A stretch of 64,000 nucleotides of DNA from Dehalococcoidia bacterium (GCA_020847985.1 JADLBC010000060.1:1-64000); one strand, 5' to 3'; shown: positions 43,498-52,546, counted from the first letter of the stretch. The notes: generated by a model not told the origin, from the sequence alone. Program-made: numbers and translations.

Positions 43498-44148
43498 TCA
43501 CGCTCGCAGCGTGTGCTCGAGGTGGGCTTCGAGCGCGCGAAGGGTGCCATCGAAATCGAAGGCAGGGTCGAGCACCCACTGGTAGGCGGAGCCGCGAAGA
43601 ACGGCCACGACGAGCTGGCCGGTGGCTTTCGCATCGATGCCGGGGACGACGGTGCCGGCGGCGATGCCTCGCTCGAGCGCGTCCTCGGCGCGGAGCCGTT
43701 CGCTGGCGTGGATGGCGCGCATGCGCTCGTGGAGCACCGCCGGCTCGGGCTTGAGCGCTTCGAACATGAGGATGTAGAGCGCGCGCATCGCCGACGGGTC
43801 GTTGGCGACGCTCCGCCGGATGCCGCGAATGAGCACAAGGAGCGAATCGACACCCGAGTGCCCCTGCAGCTCTGGCAGGATGTCGTGCTGGGCCCACTCC
43901 GAGACCATCTTCTGGAGGAGGGCGAGCAGCAGCCCGTCCTTCGACCCGAAGCGGCGGGTAACCAGCCCGTGGCTATAGCCCGCGCGCTCACCGATGGCCG
44001 CGAGGGTGGTGCGCTCGTACCCGCGCTCGGCGATGAGTTCGGCCGCCGCGCGCAGCAGCCGCCGCGTCGAGACGCGCGACCGGACCTGCTTGACATCCAG
44101 CGCGTCGAGGACGGGGTCGTCGGCGAAGGTGTCCACGGCGTCAGTCAT
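43498..44148 (-). CDS. TetR-family transcriptional regulator
   Basis: This 216-residue protein has an N-terminal TetR helix-turn-helix (RRLLRAAAELIAERGYERTTLAAIGERAGYSHGLVTRRFGSKDGLL) and an all-helical ligand-binding C-terminal domain. The ATG at 44148 is chosen because the in-frame upstream extension consists of the GTTCCCR heptamer repeat. It is presumably a repressor of part of the CoA-transferase region, with an unknown ligand. Confidence 0.85.
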   Translation of the reverse strand: MTDAVDTFADDPVLDALDVKQVRSRVSTRRLLRAAAELIAERGYERTTLAAIGERAGYSHGLVTRRFGSKDGLLLALLQKMVSEWAQHDILPELQGHSGVDSLLVLIRGIRRSVANDPSAMRALYILMFEALKPEPAVLHERMRAIHASERLRAEDALERGIAAGTVVPGIDAKATGQLVVAVLRGSAYQWVLDPAFDFDGTLRALEAHLEHTLRA

Positions 44149-44155
44149 GGTTGGA

Positions 44156-44183
44156 GTTCCCGGTTGCCAGTTGCCAGCTCCCG
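44156..44183 (+). repeat. GTTCCCR-type heptamer repeat (four degenerate units)
   Basis: Units read GTTCCCG, GTTGCCA, GTTGCCA and GCTCCCG, in tandem, just upstream of the TetR start. The same motif occurs in better-preserved form at 54583-54603. Confidence 0.6.
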
Positions 44184-44253
44184 GGGGGAACCGCAAGAGA
44201 GGCGGGTGCCGCGAGGGGCGGCGTGCCGGCGGCATGGAGGGCGTTCGCGGCGC

Positions 44254-45543
44254 TCATGCGAGGGTCCGCACGACGTTCGCCGCCTCCAGCGCCTCGAGCT
44301 CGGACGGCGAGAGCCCCAGTTCGGCGAGGATGGCGGCCGTGTGTTCGCCCAGTGCCGGCGCGGGGAGCGCGTTGCCGGTGGGGCTGGCCGAAAGAAGCAC
44401 CGGGGGCCCCACGACGCGCTGCGGGCCGGTCACGGTGTGCTCCATGTCGACGATCACGCCATCGAGGTTCGCCTGGGGGTCGTCGGCCATCTCCTCGGGG
44501 AAGTTCACAACGGCCGCGGGAACCCCCGCCGCGACGAGCAGGTCAACCCATTCGCTCGCCGGGCGCGAAAGCAGCTTCGCCTCGATCCAGTCCCGCCAGG
44601 CGTTGGTGGCGGCGATGTTCCCGGGGTCGCGCGCGTCGAAATCGCGGTCGTCGGAGTGTTCGCCTTCGATGCCGAGCACCTGGCGGACGGCGGCCCGGTT
44701 CTGGGGTGTGAGCGCACCGATGACGACCGTGCCATCGGCCGCCTGGTAGCCCCGGTAGTAGAGAGTGAACGGCGAGGCGAGGCGCCCCTTCGGGTTGCGA
44801 ATCGCGAGCAGTTCGGGGAAGGTCGCCCCTTTCGCGCGCGCCGCCCGGAGCTGTTCGACCATGGGGTCGCGGATGGTGGCATCGCTGACAGGTTCGCGCA
44901 TGACGATCCGGTTCTGGACGTACAGGCCCGCGCGCAGCAGCGACGTGGAGACGTACTGGCCCTCGCCCGTGCGGTCGCGATGGCGAATGGCGGCACAGAC
45001 GCCCATGGCGATGGCAAACCCCGCCACGTAATCCGAAACAGGCACGCCAATGAGTTCCGGCGAACCGCCCTCGTCGAACTTGCCGTTGGTGGCCATGAGC
45101 CCCGAGTGTGCCTGCGCGACGATGTCGGACCCGGCCCGCGTGGTCATCGGGCCGGTTTCGCCCCAGCCGCTGACCTGGGCGTAGATGAGGTCCGGGCGGA
45201 TGGCCCTGAGCTGTTCGTAGCCGATGCCCAGGCGCTCCGGGACGCCGGGCCGGTAGTTGCTCACGACCACGTCCACGCGCGGCATCAGGCGATGAATGAT
45301 GGCCAGGCCGCGCGGGTCGTGGAGGTCGAGCACGAGGCCGCGCTTGCCGCGGTTGTTGCCCTGGAACATCTTCGCCTCGCCGGGCACGGTCGTACCAACA
45401 AAGCGGTGCGAATCGCCCGCGAGCGGTTCGACCTTGATGACATCGGCGCCCAGGTCGGCCAGGTTCATGCCGGCGACCGGCCCGGCAACAATCTGCGAGA
45501 ACTCCAGGACCCGGATATCGGCGAGCGGACCCGTTGGCGGCAT
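44254..45543 (-). CDS. Family III CoA transferase (CaiB/BaiF) - first copy
   Basis: This 429-residue enzyme transfers CoA between organic acids through an aspartyl-CoA anhydride. The family core is evident: IRVLEFSQIVAGPVAGMNLADLGADVIKVEPL, then RGKRGLVLDLHDPRGLAIIHRL, VSNYRPGVPERLGIGYEQLRAIRPDLIYA and SGWGETGP. Its start overlaps the stop of the upstream paralogue (TGATG), so they are a coupled pair. Tandem family III CoA transferases occur as heteromers or as partners on different acids. The acid substrate is unknown. Confidence 0.88.
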   Translation of the reverse strand: MPPTGPLADIRVLEFSQIVAGPVAGMNLADLGADVIKVEPLAGDSHRFVGTTVPGEAKMFQGNNRGKRGLVLDLHDPRGLAIIHRLMPRVDVVVSNYRPGVPERLGIGYEQLRAIRPDLIYAQVSGWGETGPMTTRAGSDIVAQAHSGLMATNGKFDEGGSPELIGVPVSDYVAGFAIAMGVCAAIRHRDRTGEGQYVSTSLLRAGLYVQNRIVMREPVSDATIRDPMVEQLRAARAKGATFPELLAIRNPKGRLASPFTLYYRGYQAADGTVVIGALTPQNRAAVRQVLGIEGEHSDDRDFDARDPGNIAATNAWRDWIEAKLLSRPASEWVDLLVAAGVPAAVVNFPEEMADDPQANLDGVIVDMEHTVTGPQRVVGPPVLLSASPTGNALPAPALGEHTAAILAELGLSPSELEALEAANVVRTLA

Positions 45544-46787
45544 CAGGCGAGGATACCGGACGCGCGCAGGGCGGCGATGTCAGCGGGAGCGAAGCCGGCC
45601 GCCGTCATCGCCTCTTCGGTGTGTTCGCCGAGGAGTGGCGCCCGACGGCGGACGCCCGTCCCCGACGAGGTCATCTTGATCGGGCTGTTCACGATGGTCA
45701 CGGGATCGGGCGCGCCCGGCTGTTCGACGGTGGCCAGCATCTGGCGGCGGGCGACATGCGGGTCGCCGAAGATGTCGGCGGAGGTGTGCACAGGCCCGCA
45801 GGGGACGATGCCGCCGAGCAGGTCCTGGACTTCGCGCGTGGTGTGTTTTCGCGTCCAGCCGCCGATCAGTTCGCGAACCTCGGCGGCTCGGGCGACGCGG
45901 TCGGCGTTGGCGGCGTAGCGCTCATCGCGGGCGAGGTCGTGTTCGCCCATGAGGTCGCAGAGCAGTTCCCAGTGGCGTGGGCCGGGCGCGGCGATGCTTA
46001 TCCAGCCGTCGCGCGTGGGGAAGGCATCGAAGGGGACGAGCTGGGGATTGCCCGCTCCCTGCGGCTGCGCGACCACGCCCGAAAACGAATAGAGGTACAC
46101 GATGCGTTCGCACACGGCGAGCACGGCATCGTACATCGCGACATCGACGAGTTGGCCCTGGCCCGTGCGGTCGGCGTGGCGCACGGCCGAGACGATGCCG
46201 AGGGCGAGGTAGAGCGCGGGCGCGAGGTCGCCCATGGGGGCCCCGGCGTTCATCGGCTGCTGCGGGCCGGGGCCGGTCACACCGGTGAGCCCGCCCATCG
46301 CCTGGGCCACGACATCGAACGCGGGCCAGTTCGCATATGGACTTGGCGGCAGCGAGACATCGCCGGTGCGGCCGTCGCCGAAGCCGCGGATGCAGGCGTA
46401 GACGAGCTTCGGGAAGCGTGCGTGCAGGGCCTCGAACGACAGCCCGAAGCGGTCCATGACGCCTTCGCGGTAGTTCTCCACGAGCACGTCGGCGTTTTCG
46501 AGCAGGCGAAGGAGGACGGCGCGGCCTTCCTCACGCGTGAGGTCGAGCGCAAGGCTGCGCTTGTTGCGGTTCACGCTGTGGAAATAGCCGCCGAACAGCT
46601 TCGTCTCGTCGCCGCGGGCGAAGGGGCCCATGCGGCGCGTGCCATCGCCGTGCAGCGGCTCGACCTTGAGCACGTCGGCGCCAAGGTCGGCCAGCAGCAT
46701 CGTGCAGAACGGCCCGGAGAGCGCGTGCGTGAGGTCGACGACACGCAGCCCTTCGAGCGCGCCCGCGGCGAGACCGGGGAGCGTCAC
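45543..46787 (-). CDS. Family III CoA transferase (CaiB/BaiF) - second copy
   Basis: This 414-residue paralogue shows LRVVDLTHALSGPFCTMLLADLGADVLKVEPLHGDGTR, NKRSLALDLTREEGRAVLLRL and VENYREGVMDRFGLSFEALHARFPKLVYA, the same family core as the next gene. The GTG at 46787 is preferred over the ORF start at 46895, which would overlap the acyl-CoA dehydrogenase gene. It lies downstream of the acyl-CoA dehydrogenase gene on the same strand, so all three are probably one transcript. Confidence 0.87.
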   Translation of the reverse strand: MTLPGLAAGALEGLRVVDLTHALSGPFCTMLLADLGADVLKVEPLHGDGTRRMGPFARGDETKLFGGYFHSVNRNKRSLALDLTREEGRAVLLRLLENADVLVENYREGVMDRFGLSFEALHARFPKLVYACIRGFGDGRTGDVSLPPSPYANWPAFDVVAQAMGGLTGVTGPGPQQPMNAGAPMGDLAPALYLALGIVSAVRHADRTGQGQLVDVAMYDAVLAVCERIVYLYSFSGVVAQPQGAGNPQLVPFDAFPTRDGWISIAAPGPRHWELLCDLMGEHDLARDERYAANADRVARAAEVRELIGGWTRKHTTREVQDLLGGIVPCGPVHTSADIFGDPHVARRQMLATVEQPGAPDPVTIVNSPIKMTSSGTGVRRRAPLLGEHTEEAMTAAGFAPADIAALRASGILA

Positions 46788-46809
46788 AGCAGGCGCTCCG
46801 GGCGCACCC

Positions 46810-47973
46810 TCAGGACCCCTTGCCGAGCAAGCGGTCGGAGATGATGCGCAGCTGGATTTCGCTGGTGCCCTCGAAGATCTTGGTGAGGCGGGCATCGCGC
46901 CAGTAGCGTTCGATGGGGAGGTCGGTCGTATAGCCGACGCCGCCGTGAATCTGGAGCGCCTGGCTGGTGACGCGTTCGGCCATCTCCGTCGCGAACCACT
47001 TGGCCATCGAGGCTTCCTTGTCGCAGCGTTCGCGGCGGTCGTCGAGGTCGGCGGCGTGGTACATGAGCTGGCGGGCGGCTTCGATCTCGGCCGCCATTTC
47101 GGCGATCTTGAAGCGAATGGCCTGGAAGTTGGCGATGGGCTGGCGGAACTGCACGCGATGCTTCGCGTAGGTTATGGAGTCTTCGAGCGCGCCGCGCGAA
47201 AGGCCGATGGCGCGGGCCGCGGTGTGCACGCGTGCGGTGGAGAGGCCGCTCATCGTGCCCTTGAGCTGCGTTTCCTCGCGCGCGCCACCGCCCATGAGCG
47301 CGCTCGCCGGCAGCCGGAAGTCATCGAAATGCAGTTCCCAGGTCTTCCAGCCGAAGTAGCCGATCTTGTTGATCTGCGTGGCCTGGAGCCCCGGCGGGAA
47401 CTTCCCGCGCTCCTTTTCGAAAAAGAACATGCCCGTGCCGCCGTGACGGTTGGTGGGGTCCGGGTCTTGCGTGCGGCAGAGGACGGTGATGTAGTCCGCG
47501 CCATCGGCGAAGGTGCACCACATCTTGTTGCCGTTGATCACCCACTCGTCGCCGTCGCGGCGGGCGCGGCAGCTGACGTTGGCGAGGTCGGAGCCGGCTT
47601 CGGGCTCGGAGAGCGCGACCGCGCCGAGGAATTCGCCGCGGACAACGCGCGGGAGGTACTTCTGGCGCTGCTCTTCGTCCGACCATCCGGCGCCGCCGGC
47701 CCGGGCGATGATGCTGGCGACGCTCATCCAGCCGCGCGCGAGCTCTTCGGTGATGAGGCAGTACTCGAAGATCCCCAGCCCGAGCCCGCCGTAATCCGGC
47801 GAGATGCGAATGCCGAAGTAGCCCATCTCGGCCATCTTGTCGCGCAGCGACATGGGGATGTCGCCCTTCACCCGGTCGAGCTCATTCGCGACTGGCAGCA
47901 CTTCCTTCATGGAGAACTCGCGGGCCGTCCGCTGGATGAGTTCCCGGGTTTCGTTCATGTACGTCACTGGCAC
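46810..47973 (-). CDS. Acyl-CoA dehydrogenase
   Basis: This 387-residue FAD enzyme has the N-terminal GYFGIRISPDYGGLGLG, the FAD/acyl-CoA segment VALSEPEAGSDLANV and WVINGNKMWCTFADGADY, the middle beta domain and the C-terminal IHGGVGYTTDLPIERYWRDAR. The catalytic base Glu is in KIFEGTSEIQ. It introduces a double bond in an acyl-CoA, or for some members performs a related oxidation. Start is GTG 47973 or ATG 47958. The substrate presumably belongs to the same CoA-ester pathway as the flanking transferases. Confidence 0.92.
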   Translation of the reverse strand: MPVTYMNETRELIQRTAREFSMKEVLPVANELDRVKGDIPMSLRDKMAEMGYFGIRISPDYGGLGLGIFEYCLITEELARGWMSVASIIARAGGAGWSDEEQRQKYLPRVVRGEFLGAVALSEPEAGSDLANVSCRARRDGDEWVINGNKMWCTFADGADYITVLCRTQDPDPTNRHGGTGMFFFEKERGKFPPGLQATQINKIGYFGWKTWELHFDDFRLPASALMGGGAREETQLKGTMSGLSTARVHTAARAIGLSRGALEDSITYAKHRVQFRQPIANFQAIRFKIAEMAAEIEAARQLMYHAADLDDRRERCDKEASMAKWFATEMAERVTSQALQIHGGVGYTTDLPIERYWRDARLTKIFEGTSEIQLRIISDRLLGKGS

Positions 47974-48054
47974 ACTCCTCCCCGGCGGGGCGTTCCCCGT
48001 TCCGGGTCAATCTCAACAGGTGAAAGCCTTGCCGTCCGCACGGGAGGCCGGCGG

Positions 48055-49425
48055 CTAGCGGGCCCCGGCCATGGCGGGCACCGAGAGACGCACGAGCGCG
48101 TCCATCGATGGCAGCTCTTCCAGCCGGCGCACGGCCTCGACCAGGCTGGCGGTCGCGGCCGCGCCGATGACGGGCGTGGTGAGCCCGCGGAACTTTGCCG
48201 CCAGCCGTTCCCACTGCAGTTCCAGGTCGCTCGCCGGGATGTTCACATCCACGGATTCGCGGAGCACGCGGCCGTCCGTCAGCGTGACGGTCACCTGCGT
48301 GCCGCCCGCGGCCGCGTCGCCGTCGACCTGCACGCGGTCGCGCAGGCTGACGAGCAGGGGGTCGGCGGTGCGCTCGTCGGTGAACGCGAGTTCGCTCGTA
48401 TCGCCGTGGCCGAGCGCGAGGGCTGAGGTGAAGCGCAGGCTGAACTTGCCTTCGAGCGCCGTCGCCGGCTCCTGGATGTTGCACATGCTGAGGGCACCCA
48501 CGGGCACGCGCAGATGGACCGCGCTCACCTGCTCGGGCGTGACGCCGTGCGTCTCCTTGATGCGGAGCAGGCTTTCGATGCTCGAATGGGTGCCGTAGCA
48601 GGCGGCGTGGTACTTGAAGAGCACGCCGCGGATGAAGTACTGGTTGGCCGGGCCCGCCATCGCGCGCGCCGGGTCGAAGGTCGGCCCATGCGTCGCGGCG
48701 AAGCCCTGGTGCGTTTCGAGCGACTCGGTGTTGCTGGTGAAGCCACGGGCGGCCAGCGTCGCCGCCATGAGCCCGTTCGCCGCGGCCTTGCCCGCGTGGA
48801 ACGGCTTGCACATGGTCCCGAACATGGACTTGAGGCCCGCGGCCTGCGCGGCGGCGATGCCGATGACGGTGCGCATCGCCTCACCATCGAGACCTTGCAG
48901 GTTCGCGCACGCCGCGGCCGAGCCGAACGTGCCGAGCGTGCCCGTCGCGTGCCAGCCCTCGGCATAGTGCCCCGGGTTCACGAGCAGGCCGATGCGGCAT
49001 TCGGTTTCGAAGCCGGCGACGAAGGCGGCGATGAAGTCACGCGGGCTGGAGCGCCGCCATTCCGCGAGCGCGAGCAGCCCGGGCACGACCGGCACCGTCG
49101 GGTGGCCCGACATGGCGGTGTGCACGTCGTCGTAATCGAGCGCGTGGGAGGCGGCGCCGTTGACCAAGGCCGCCTGCTGCACCGTCCCGCGCAAGCCCGT
49201 CCCGACGATGGTGGCCTGGGCATTGCCGCCCTGCTCCGCCATTTCGTCCTGGAGGATGCGCGAAAGGGGCTCGCTCGCGCCGGCGATGGTCACCCCGAGC
49301 CAGTCGAGGAGGCACTCCTTCGCGAGGAGCACGACATCGGCCGGGAGGTCGCCGTAGCGGACGTTCGCGGCGAGTTCGGCAACGACGCCGGTGATGGAGG
49401 GCGCGTCCGGGTTGGTCGTGGTCAT
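48055..49425 (-). CDS. MmgE/PrpD-family protein
   Basis: This 456-residue protein belongs to the MmgE/PrpD superfamily, which includes 2-methylcitrate dehydratase, cis-aconitate decarboxylase and iminodisuccinate epimerase. Recognisable blocks are KECLLDWLGVTIAG, AALVNGAASHALDYDDVH, GTLGTFGSAAACANLQGL, KPFHAGKAAANGLMAA and the C-terminal HAACYGTHSSIE. The ATG at 49425 is preferred (MTTTNPDAPS), since the extension overlaps the binding-protein gene. Chemistry should be dehydration, hydration, decarboxylation or epimerisation of a polycarboxylic acid. It is the only gene here that would act on the free acid. Confidence 0.88.
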   Translation of the reverse strand: MTTTNPDAPSITGVVAELAANVRYGDLPADVVLLAKECLLDWLGVTIAGASEPLSRILQDEMAEQGGNAQATIVGTGLRGTVQQAALVNGAASHALDYDDVHTAMSGHPTVPVVPGLLALAEWRRSSPRDFIAAFVAGFETECRIGLLVNPGHYAEGWHATGTLGTFGSAAACANLQGLDGEAMRTVIGIAAAQAAGLKSMFGTMCKPFHAGKAAANGLMAATLAARGFTSNTESLETHQGFAATHGPTFDPARAMAGPANQYFIRGVLFKYHAACYGTHSSIESLLRIKETHGVTPEQVSAVHLRVPVGALSMCNIQEPATALEGKFSLRFTSALALGHGDTSELAFTDERTADPLLVSLRDRVQVDGDAAAGGTQVTVTLTDGRVLRESVDVNIPASDLELQWERLAAKFRGLTTPVIGAAATASLVEAVRRLEELPSMDALVRLSVPAMAGAR

Positions 49426-49439
49426 GGCTGCCTCCGTGC

Positions 49440-51212
49440 TCAGGTCGACTTCCAACGGTACGGGTAGGTCTCGGCCGGGCTCCCGTAACCGGTGGTGAGG
49501 AAGGTATCGCCGTTCTTGAGCCAGGACTGGTGGGCCGACCAGCTGGTCGCGGCGCGGTACTGGCTCGGGATGTAGTACATGTTCTGCGCGTTGAGCCGCT
49601 GGATTTCGTAGAACATCTCGCGGCGCTTCTGTTCGTTCGATTCCGACTGCTGGTCGACGGCGAGTTTCGCGAGCTGGGCGTCCTTGATCTTGCCGCGGTT
49701 CTTCGGGTTATCGGTGTAGAGCCGGATCGGGTAGCTGCCCGCTTCGGTGAAGGTGGTTTCGGGGCCGAAAGCGATGCCCTTGAAGTTCCCGACCGATGTC
49801 TGGGTGATGTACTTCGAGTTGTAGTCCTGCACTTCGAAGGTCATCTGCAGGCCGAGCGAAATGAGGTACTGGCCGCTCGCCTCGGCGATGTCGTTGAAGT
49901 CCTTGCCGTAGCGGTTGCCCGCGTACTGCCAGACGCCGGCGAAGCCGTTCGGGAAGCCGGCCGCCGCGAGCAGCTTCTTCCCTTCGGCGACGTTGTAGGC
50001 GAAGTACTTGCCCGTTTCGCCGTGCGCCGATGACTTCGGGTCGAGCCAGAACCGCGTCATGCCCGCGGGGATGACGTTGTTCCAGCCGCTCTTCACATCG
50101 AGCCCGGCGGCGCGCAGCCGGTTGACGCTGAAGCCGAGGTCGTTGAGGGCCTCGCGGTCGAGGGCCATCGAAATCGCCTGGCGGACGCGGGGGTCGCGCC
50201 ACGGGGCAGCGGGATCGGAATCGAAGTAGACGTAGCTGTTCTGCTGCGAGAGCGTGCCCACGAGCACGATCTCCTTGTTCTTCTGCTTCACGTCGACGAG
50301 GTCATCGGCACTGAGGCCAGAGCTATCGGTGTTGCCCGCGCGGAACTGGGCGAGCCGGTTCGCGTACTCGGGGATGATCGAGACCTGCACCCCGTCCATG
50401 AGCGGGAAGCCGTTCTCGTGCCACGCCGGGTTCTTCTTCCATTTGTGGCCCACGGCGGGCGTGTAGCTTTCGAAGATCCAGGGGCCGCTGCCGATGGAGA
50501 GCTTCGCCGGGTCGAACTTGCCGCCCGACTCCGTGGGCATCACCCAGAAGAGGTTCGTATCGGAGAGCACTTCGAGGAAGGCGACGTTCGGCGCCTTCAG
50601 CGTGAACACCACGGTCGATGCATCGGGGAATTCGACCTTGTCCACGAAGTCGACCTGGGACGCGTTCGGCTGCTTGGGGTCGACCATGCGGCCCCAGGAG
50701 TACTTCACGTCCTCGGTGGTGACGGCGCGGCCGTTCACGGGGGCGACGTCGTGGAACTTCGCGCCCGGCTTGAGCGTGATAGTCCACTTGAGGCCGTCAG
50801 GCGAGGCTTCCGCCTTCTGGGCGAGGTCGGGCGTCGGCTTCACGTCGGCCGCCGCGATGCCCGGGCCTGCCTTGAACTTGTACAGGCGGCTATAGGCGAA
50901 GGCGGCGAAATCCTTGGTGAGAAAGCTCGTGTTCCCGTAGGGGTCGATGGACGGCGGGTCGCCGGTGGAATCGATGTTGTAGACGCCGCCCTTTTTCGCG
51001 TTGGCGAAGGGGTCGGTAGGGGTGGGCGAGGCGTTGGCGGCGGGCGTCGCGGTCGCGAGCGAGGTGGTGCCGCCTCCGCTCTCGCCGTCGTCATCGCCGC
51101 AGCCCGCGAGTGCCAGGCCGGCGGCGCCGGCGGCGAAGGCGGCGCCGCTGCCGAGGATGCGCCGCCGCGGCAGGCGCCGCGCGGCATGGCGTTCCCAGTA
51201 AGACTGTCCCAT
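49440..51212 (-). CDS. Tat-exported lipoprotein, SBP_bac_5-family binding protein
   Basis: This 590-residue binding protein has a Tat-like signal (PRRRILGSGAAFAAGAAGLALAGCG) with a lipobox Cys. An Asp/Gly/Thr linker and a family-5 fold follow (KWTITLKPGAKFHDVAPVNGRAVTTEDVKYSWGRM; PWRDPRVRQAISMALDREALNDLG). It lies upstream of the MmgE/PrpD gene and probably supplies the substrate. No permease is encoded nearby. The ATG at 51212 is preferred over 51707, which would give 165 residues of unrelated sequence. It is divergent from the lyase gene. Confidence 0.9.
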   Translation of the reverse strand: MGQSYWERHAARRLPRRRILGSGAAFAAGAAGLALAGCGDDDGESGGGTTSLATATPAANASPTPTDPFANAKKGGVYNIDSTGDPPSIDPYGNTSFLTKDFAAFAYSRLYKFKAGPGIAAADVKPTPDLAQKAEASPDGLKWTITLKPGAKFHDVAPVNGRAVTTEDVKYSWGRMVDPKQPNASQVDFVDKVEFPDASTVVFTLKAPNVAFLEVLSDTNLFWVMPTESGGKFDPAKLSIGSGPWIFESYTPAVGHKWKKNPAWHENGFPLMDGVQVSIIPEYANRLAQFRAGNTDSSGLSADDLVDVKQKNKEIVLVGTLSQQNSYVYFDSDPAAPWRDPRVRQAISMALDREALNDLGFSVNRLRAAGLDVKSGWNNVIPAGMTRFWLDPKSSAHGETGKYFAYNVAEGKKLLAAAGFPNGFAGVWQYAGNRYGKDFNDIAEASGQYLISLGLQMTFEVQDYNSKYITQTSVGNFKGIAFGPETTFTEAGSYPIRLYTDNPKNRGKIKDAQLAKLAVDQQSESNEQKRREMFYEIQRLNAQNMYYIPSQYRAATSWSAHQSWLKNGDTFLTTGYGSPAETYPYRWKST

Positions 51213-51317
51213 CGCGTTCCCAGAGCTCCTTGCGTGCGGCCGCATTCCCCTTGCGGCCCTTGTTCGCAAATCGATTGGCCGCGCGAATCGCGGGTATCGA
51301 CCTGCTCCCGGCGCGCG

Positions 51318-51347
51318 CATTCTGCATGGAATGTTTGGGGTTGACAA
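51318..51347. promoter_or_regulatory. Divergent promoter/operator region between binding protein and CoA lyase
   Basis: On the minus strand TTGTCA (complement of 51342-51347) and CAGAAT (complement of 51319-51324) form a promoter with a 17-base spacer for the binding-protein operon. On the plus strand TTGACA (51341-51346) is a candidate -35 for the lyase gene, with only a weak -10. An inverted repeat CATTC-N6-GAATG (51318-51333) overlaps the minus-strand -10 and could be an operator. GTTGACAAC is nearly palindromic over both -35 boxes. Confidence 0.4.
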
Positions 51348-51483
51348 CATACTGGCAGGCTCACACCATGCGCCCCATCGCGGGCCCCGCCGAGACCCCC
51401 TCCAGCGGACCGCCTTGCCTCGCCGCGACGGTCCGGGATTCCGGCCGTCGCGCACCGGGGACACCGCCAGGAGCCACATTCGC

Positions 51484-52407
51484 ATGAGCAACCGCCCGTT
51501 CCGCCTTCGCCGTTCCGAACTTTCGACGCCCGGCACGAGCGACAAGATGATGGCGAAGGCCGCGGCCAGCGATGCCGACCTCGTGTTCCTCGACCTTGAG
51601 GACGCCGTCGCGCCATCGGCCAAGGCGGGCGCGCGCCAGCCCATCATCGAAGCGCTCAACGGGCTCGACTGGGGCACGAAGACGCGGGCGGTCCGCATCA
51701 ACAGCACGGAAACGCCCTGGTGCTACGAGGACGTGACCGACATCGTCACGCATGCCGGCCAGAACCTGGACGTGATCATCATCCCCAAGGTCAAAGCCCC
51801 GCGTGACGTGTGGTTCGTCGACACGCTGGTTTCGCAGATCGAGTTGGCGAAGGGCCTGCCGCTCGGGCGCATCGGCATCGAAATCCTCATCGAGGAGGTC
51901 GAGGCACTCGCGCGTGTGGAAGAGATCGCCGGGTGCTGTTCGCGCCTTGAGGCGATGATCCTCGGCGTCGGTGACCTCTCCGCGAGCCAGGGCATGCGCA
52001 CGGGCCACATCGGTTCGACCGCCGACGCCCGCTACCCGGGCGACATCTGGCATTACGCCCGCACGCGCATGATCGTGGCCGCACGGGCACACGGGCTCGA
52101 CGCCATCGATGGTCCCTTCGCGAATTTCAAGGACCCCGAGGGATACCGTCGCGACGCCGGCTGGGCCGCTTCGCTGGGCGCGGTCGGTAAGTGGGCTATC
52201 CACCCCAGCCAGGTCGAAATCGCCAACGACGTGTTCTCGCCGACCGACAAGGAGATCGAGCGCGCGAAGGAGATGGTGGAGCGCGTGCGTGCGGCCGAGG
52301 CGGGCGGAGACGGCGCCGCCAATGCCGGCGGCGTCATGGTCGATGCGGCCACGGCACGCATTTTCGAACTCATCCTGGAACGGGCGCGGCTGACCGGTCG
52401 AATCTAG
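51484..52407 (+). CDS. HpcH/HpaI-family CoA-ester lyase (malyl-CoA / citramalyl-CoA lyase type)
   Basis: This 307-residue enzyme matches the L-malyl-CoA/beta-methylmalyl-CoA lyase group in its conserved blocks: SELSTPGTSDKMMAKAAASDADLVFLDLEDAVAPSAKA in outline, ALNGLDWG, VRINSTETPW, IIIPKVKAPRDVW, MILGVGDLSASQGM and GKWAIHPSQVEIANDVFSP. It should cleave or form a 2-hydroxyacyl-CoA into acetyl-CoA or propionyl-CoA plus glyoxylate or pyruvate. The ATG at 51484 (MSNRPFRLRR) is chosen over the unrelated extension to 51331. Metal ligands are expected at the Glu/Asp of VFLDLEDAVA and the GVGDLSAS region. Confidence 0.87.
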   Translation: MSNRPFRLRRSELSTPGTSDKMMAKAAASDADLVFLDLEDAVAPSAKAGARQPIIEALNGLDWGTKTRAVRINSTETPWCYEDVTDIVTHAGQNLDVIIIPKVKAPRDVWFVDTLVSQIELAKGLPLGRIGIEILIEEVEALARVEEIAGCCSRLEAMILGVGDLSASQGMRTGHIGSTADARYPGDIWHYARTRMIVAARAHGLDAIDGPFANFKDPEGYRRDAGWAASLGAVGKWAIHPSQVEIANDVFSPTDKEIERAKEMVERVRAAEAGGDGAANAGGVMVDAATARIFELILERARLTGRI

Positions 52408-52546
52408 GCGGACTCGTTCCATCAGTTCACGCAAGCAAGTCCTTGTTTTGTAATAGAAACCCGCGCCAATTCCGTGTGGGAACTATGCGCGGCACCCCCG
52501 CGCCGACATCTACGGCACGCCATACCGATGGCGTTGGGGGGAAAAC

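Noticed and set aside
42808-45918. 1036-residue plus-strand ORF across the TetR, GntR and CoA-transferase genes
   Set aside because: Antisense of well-supported genes; Arg/Gly-rich and motif-free.
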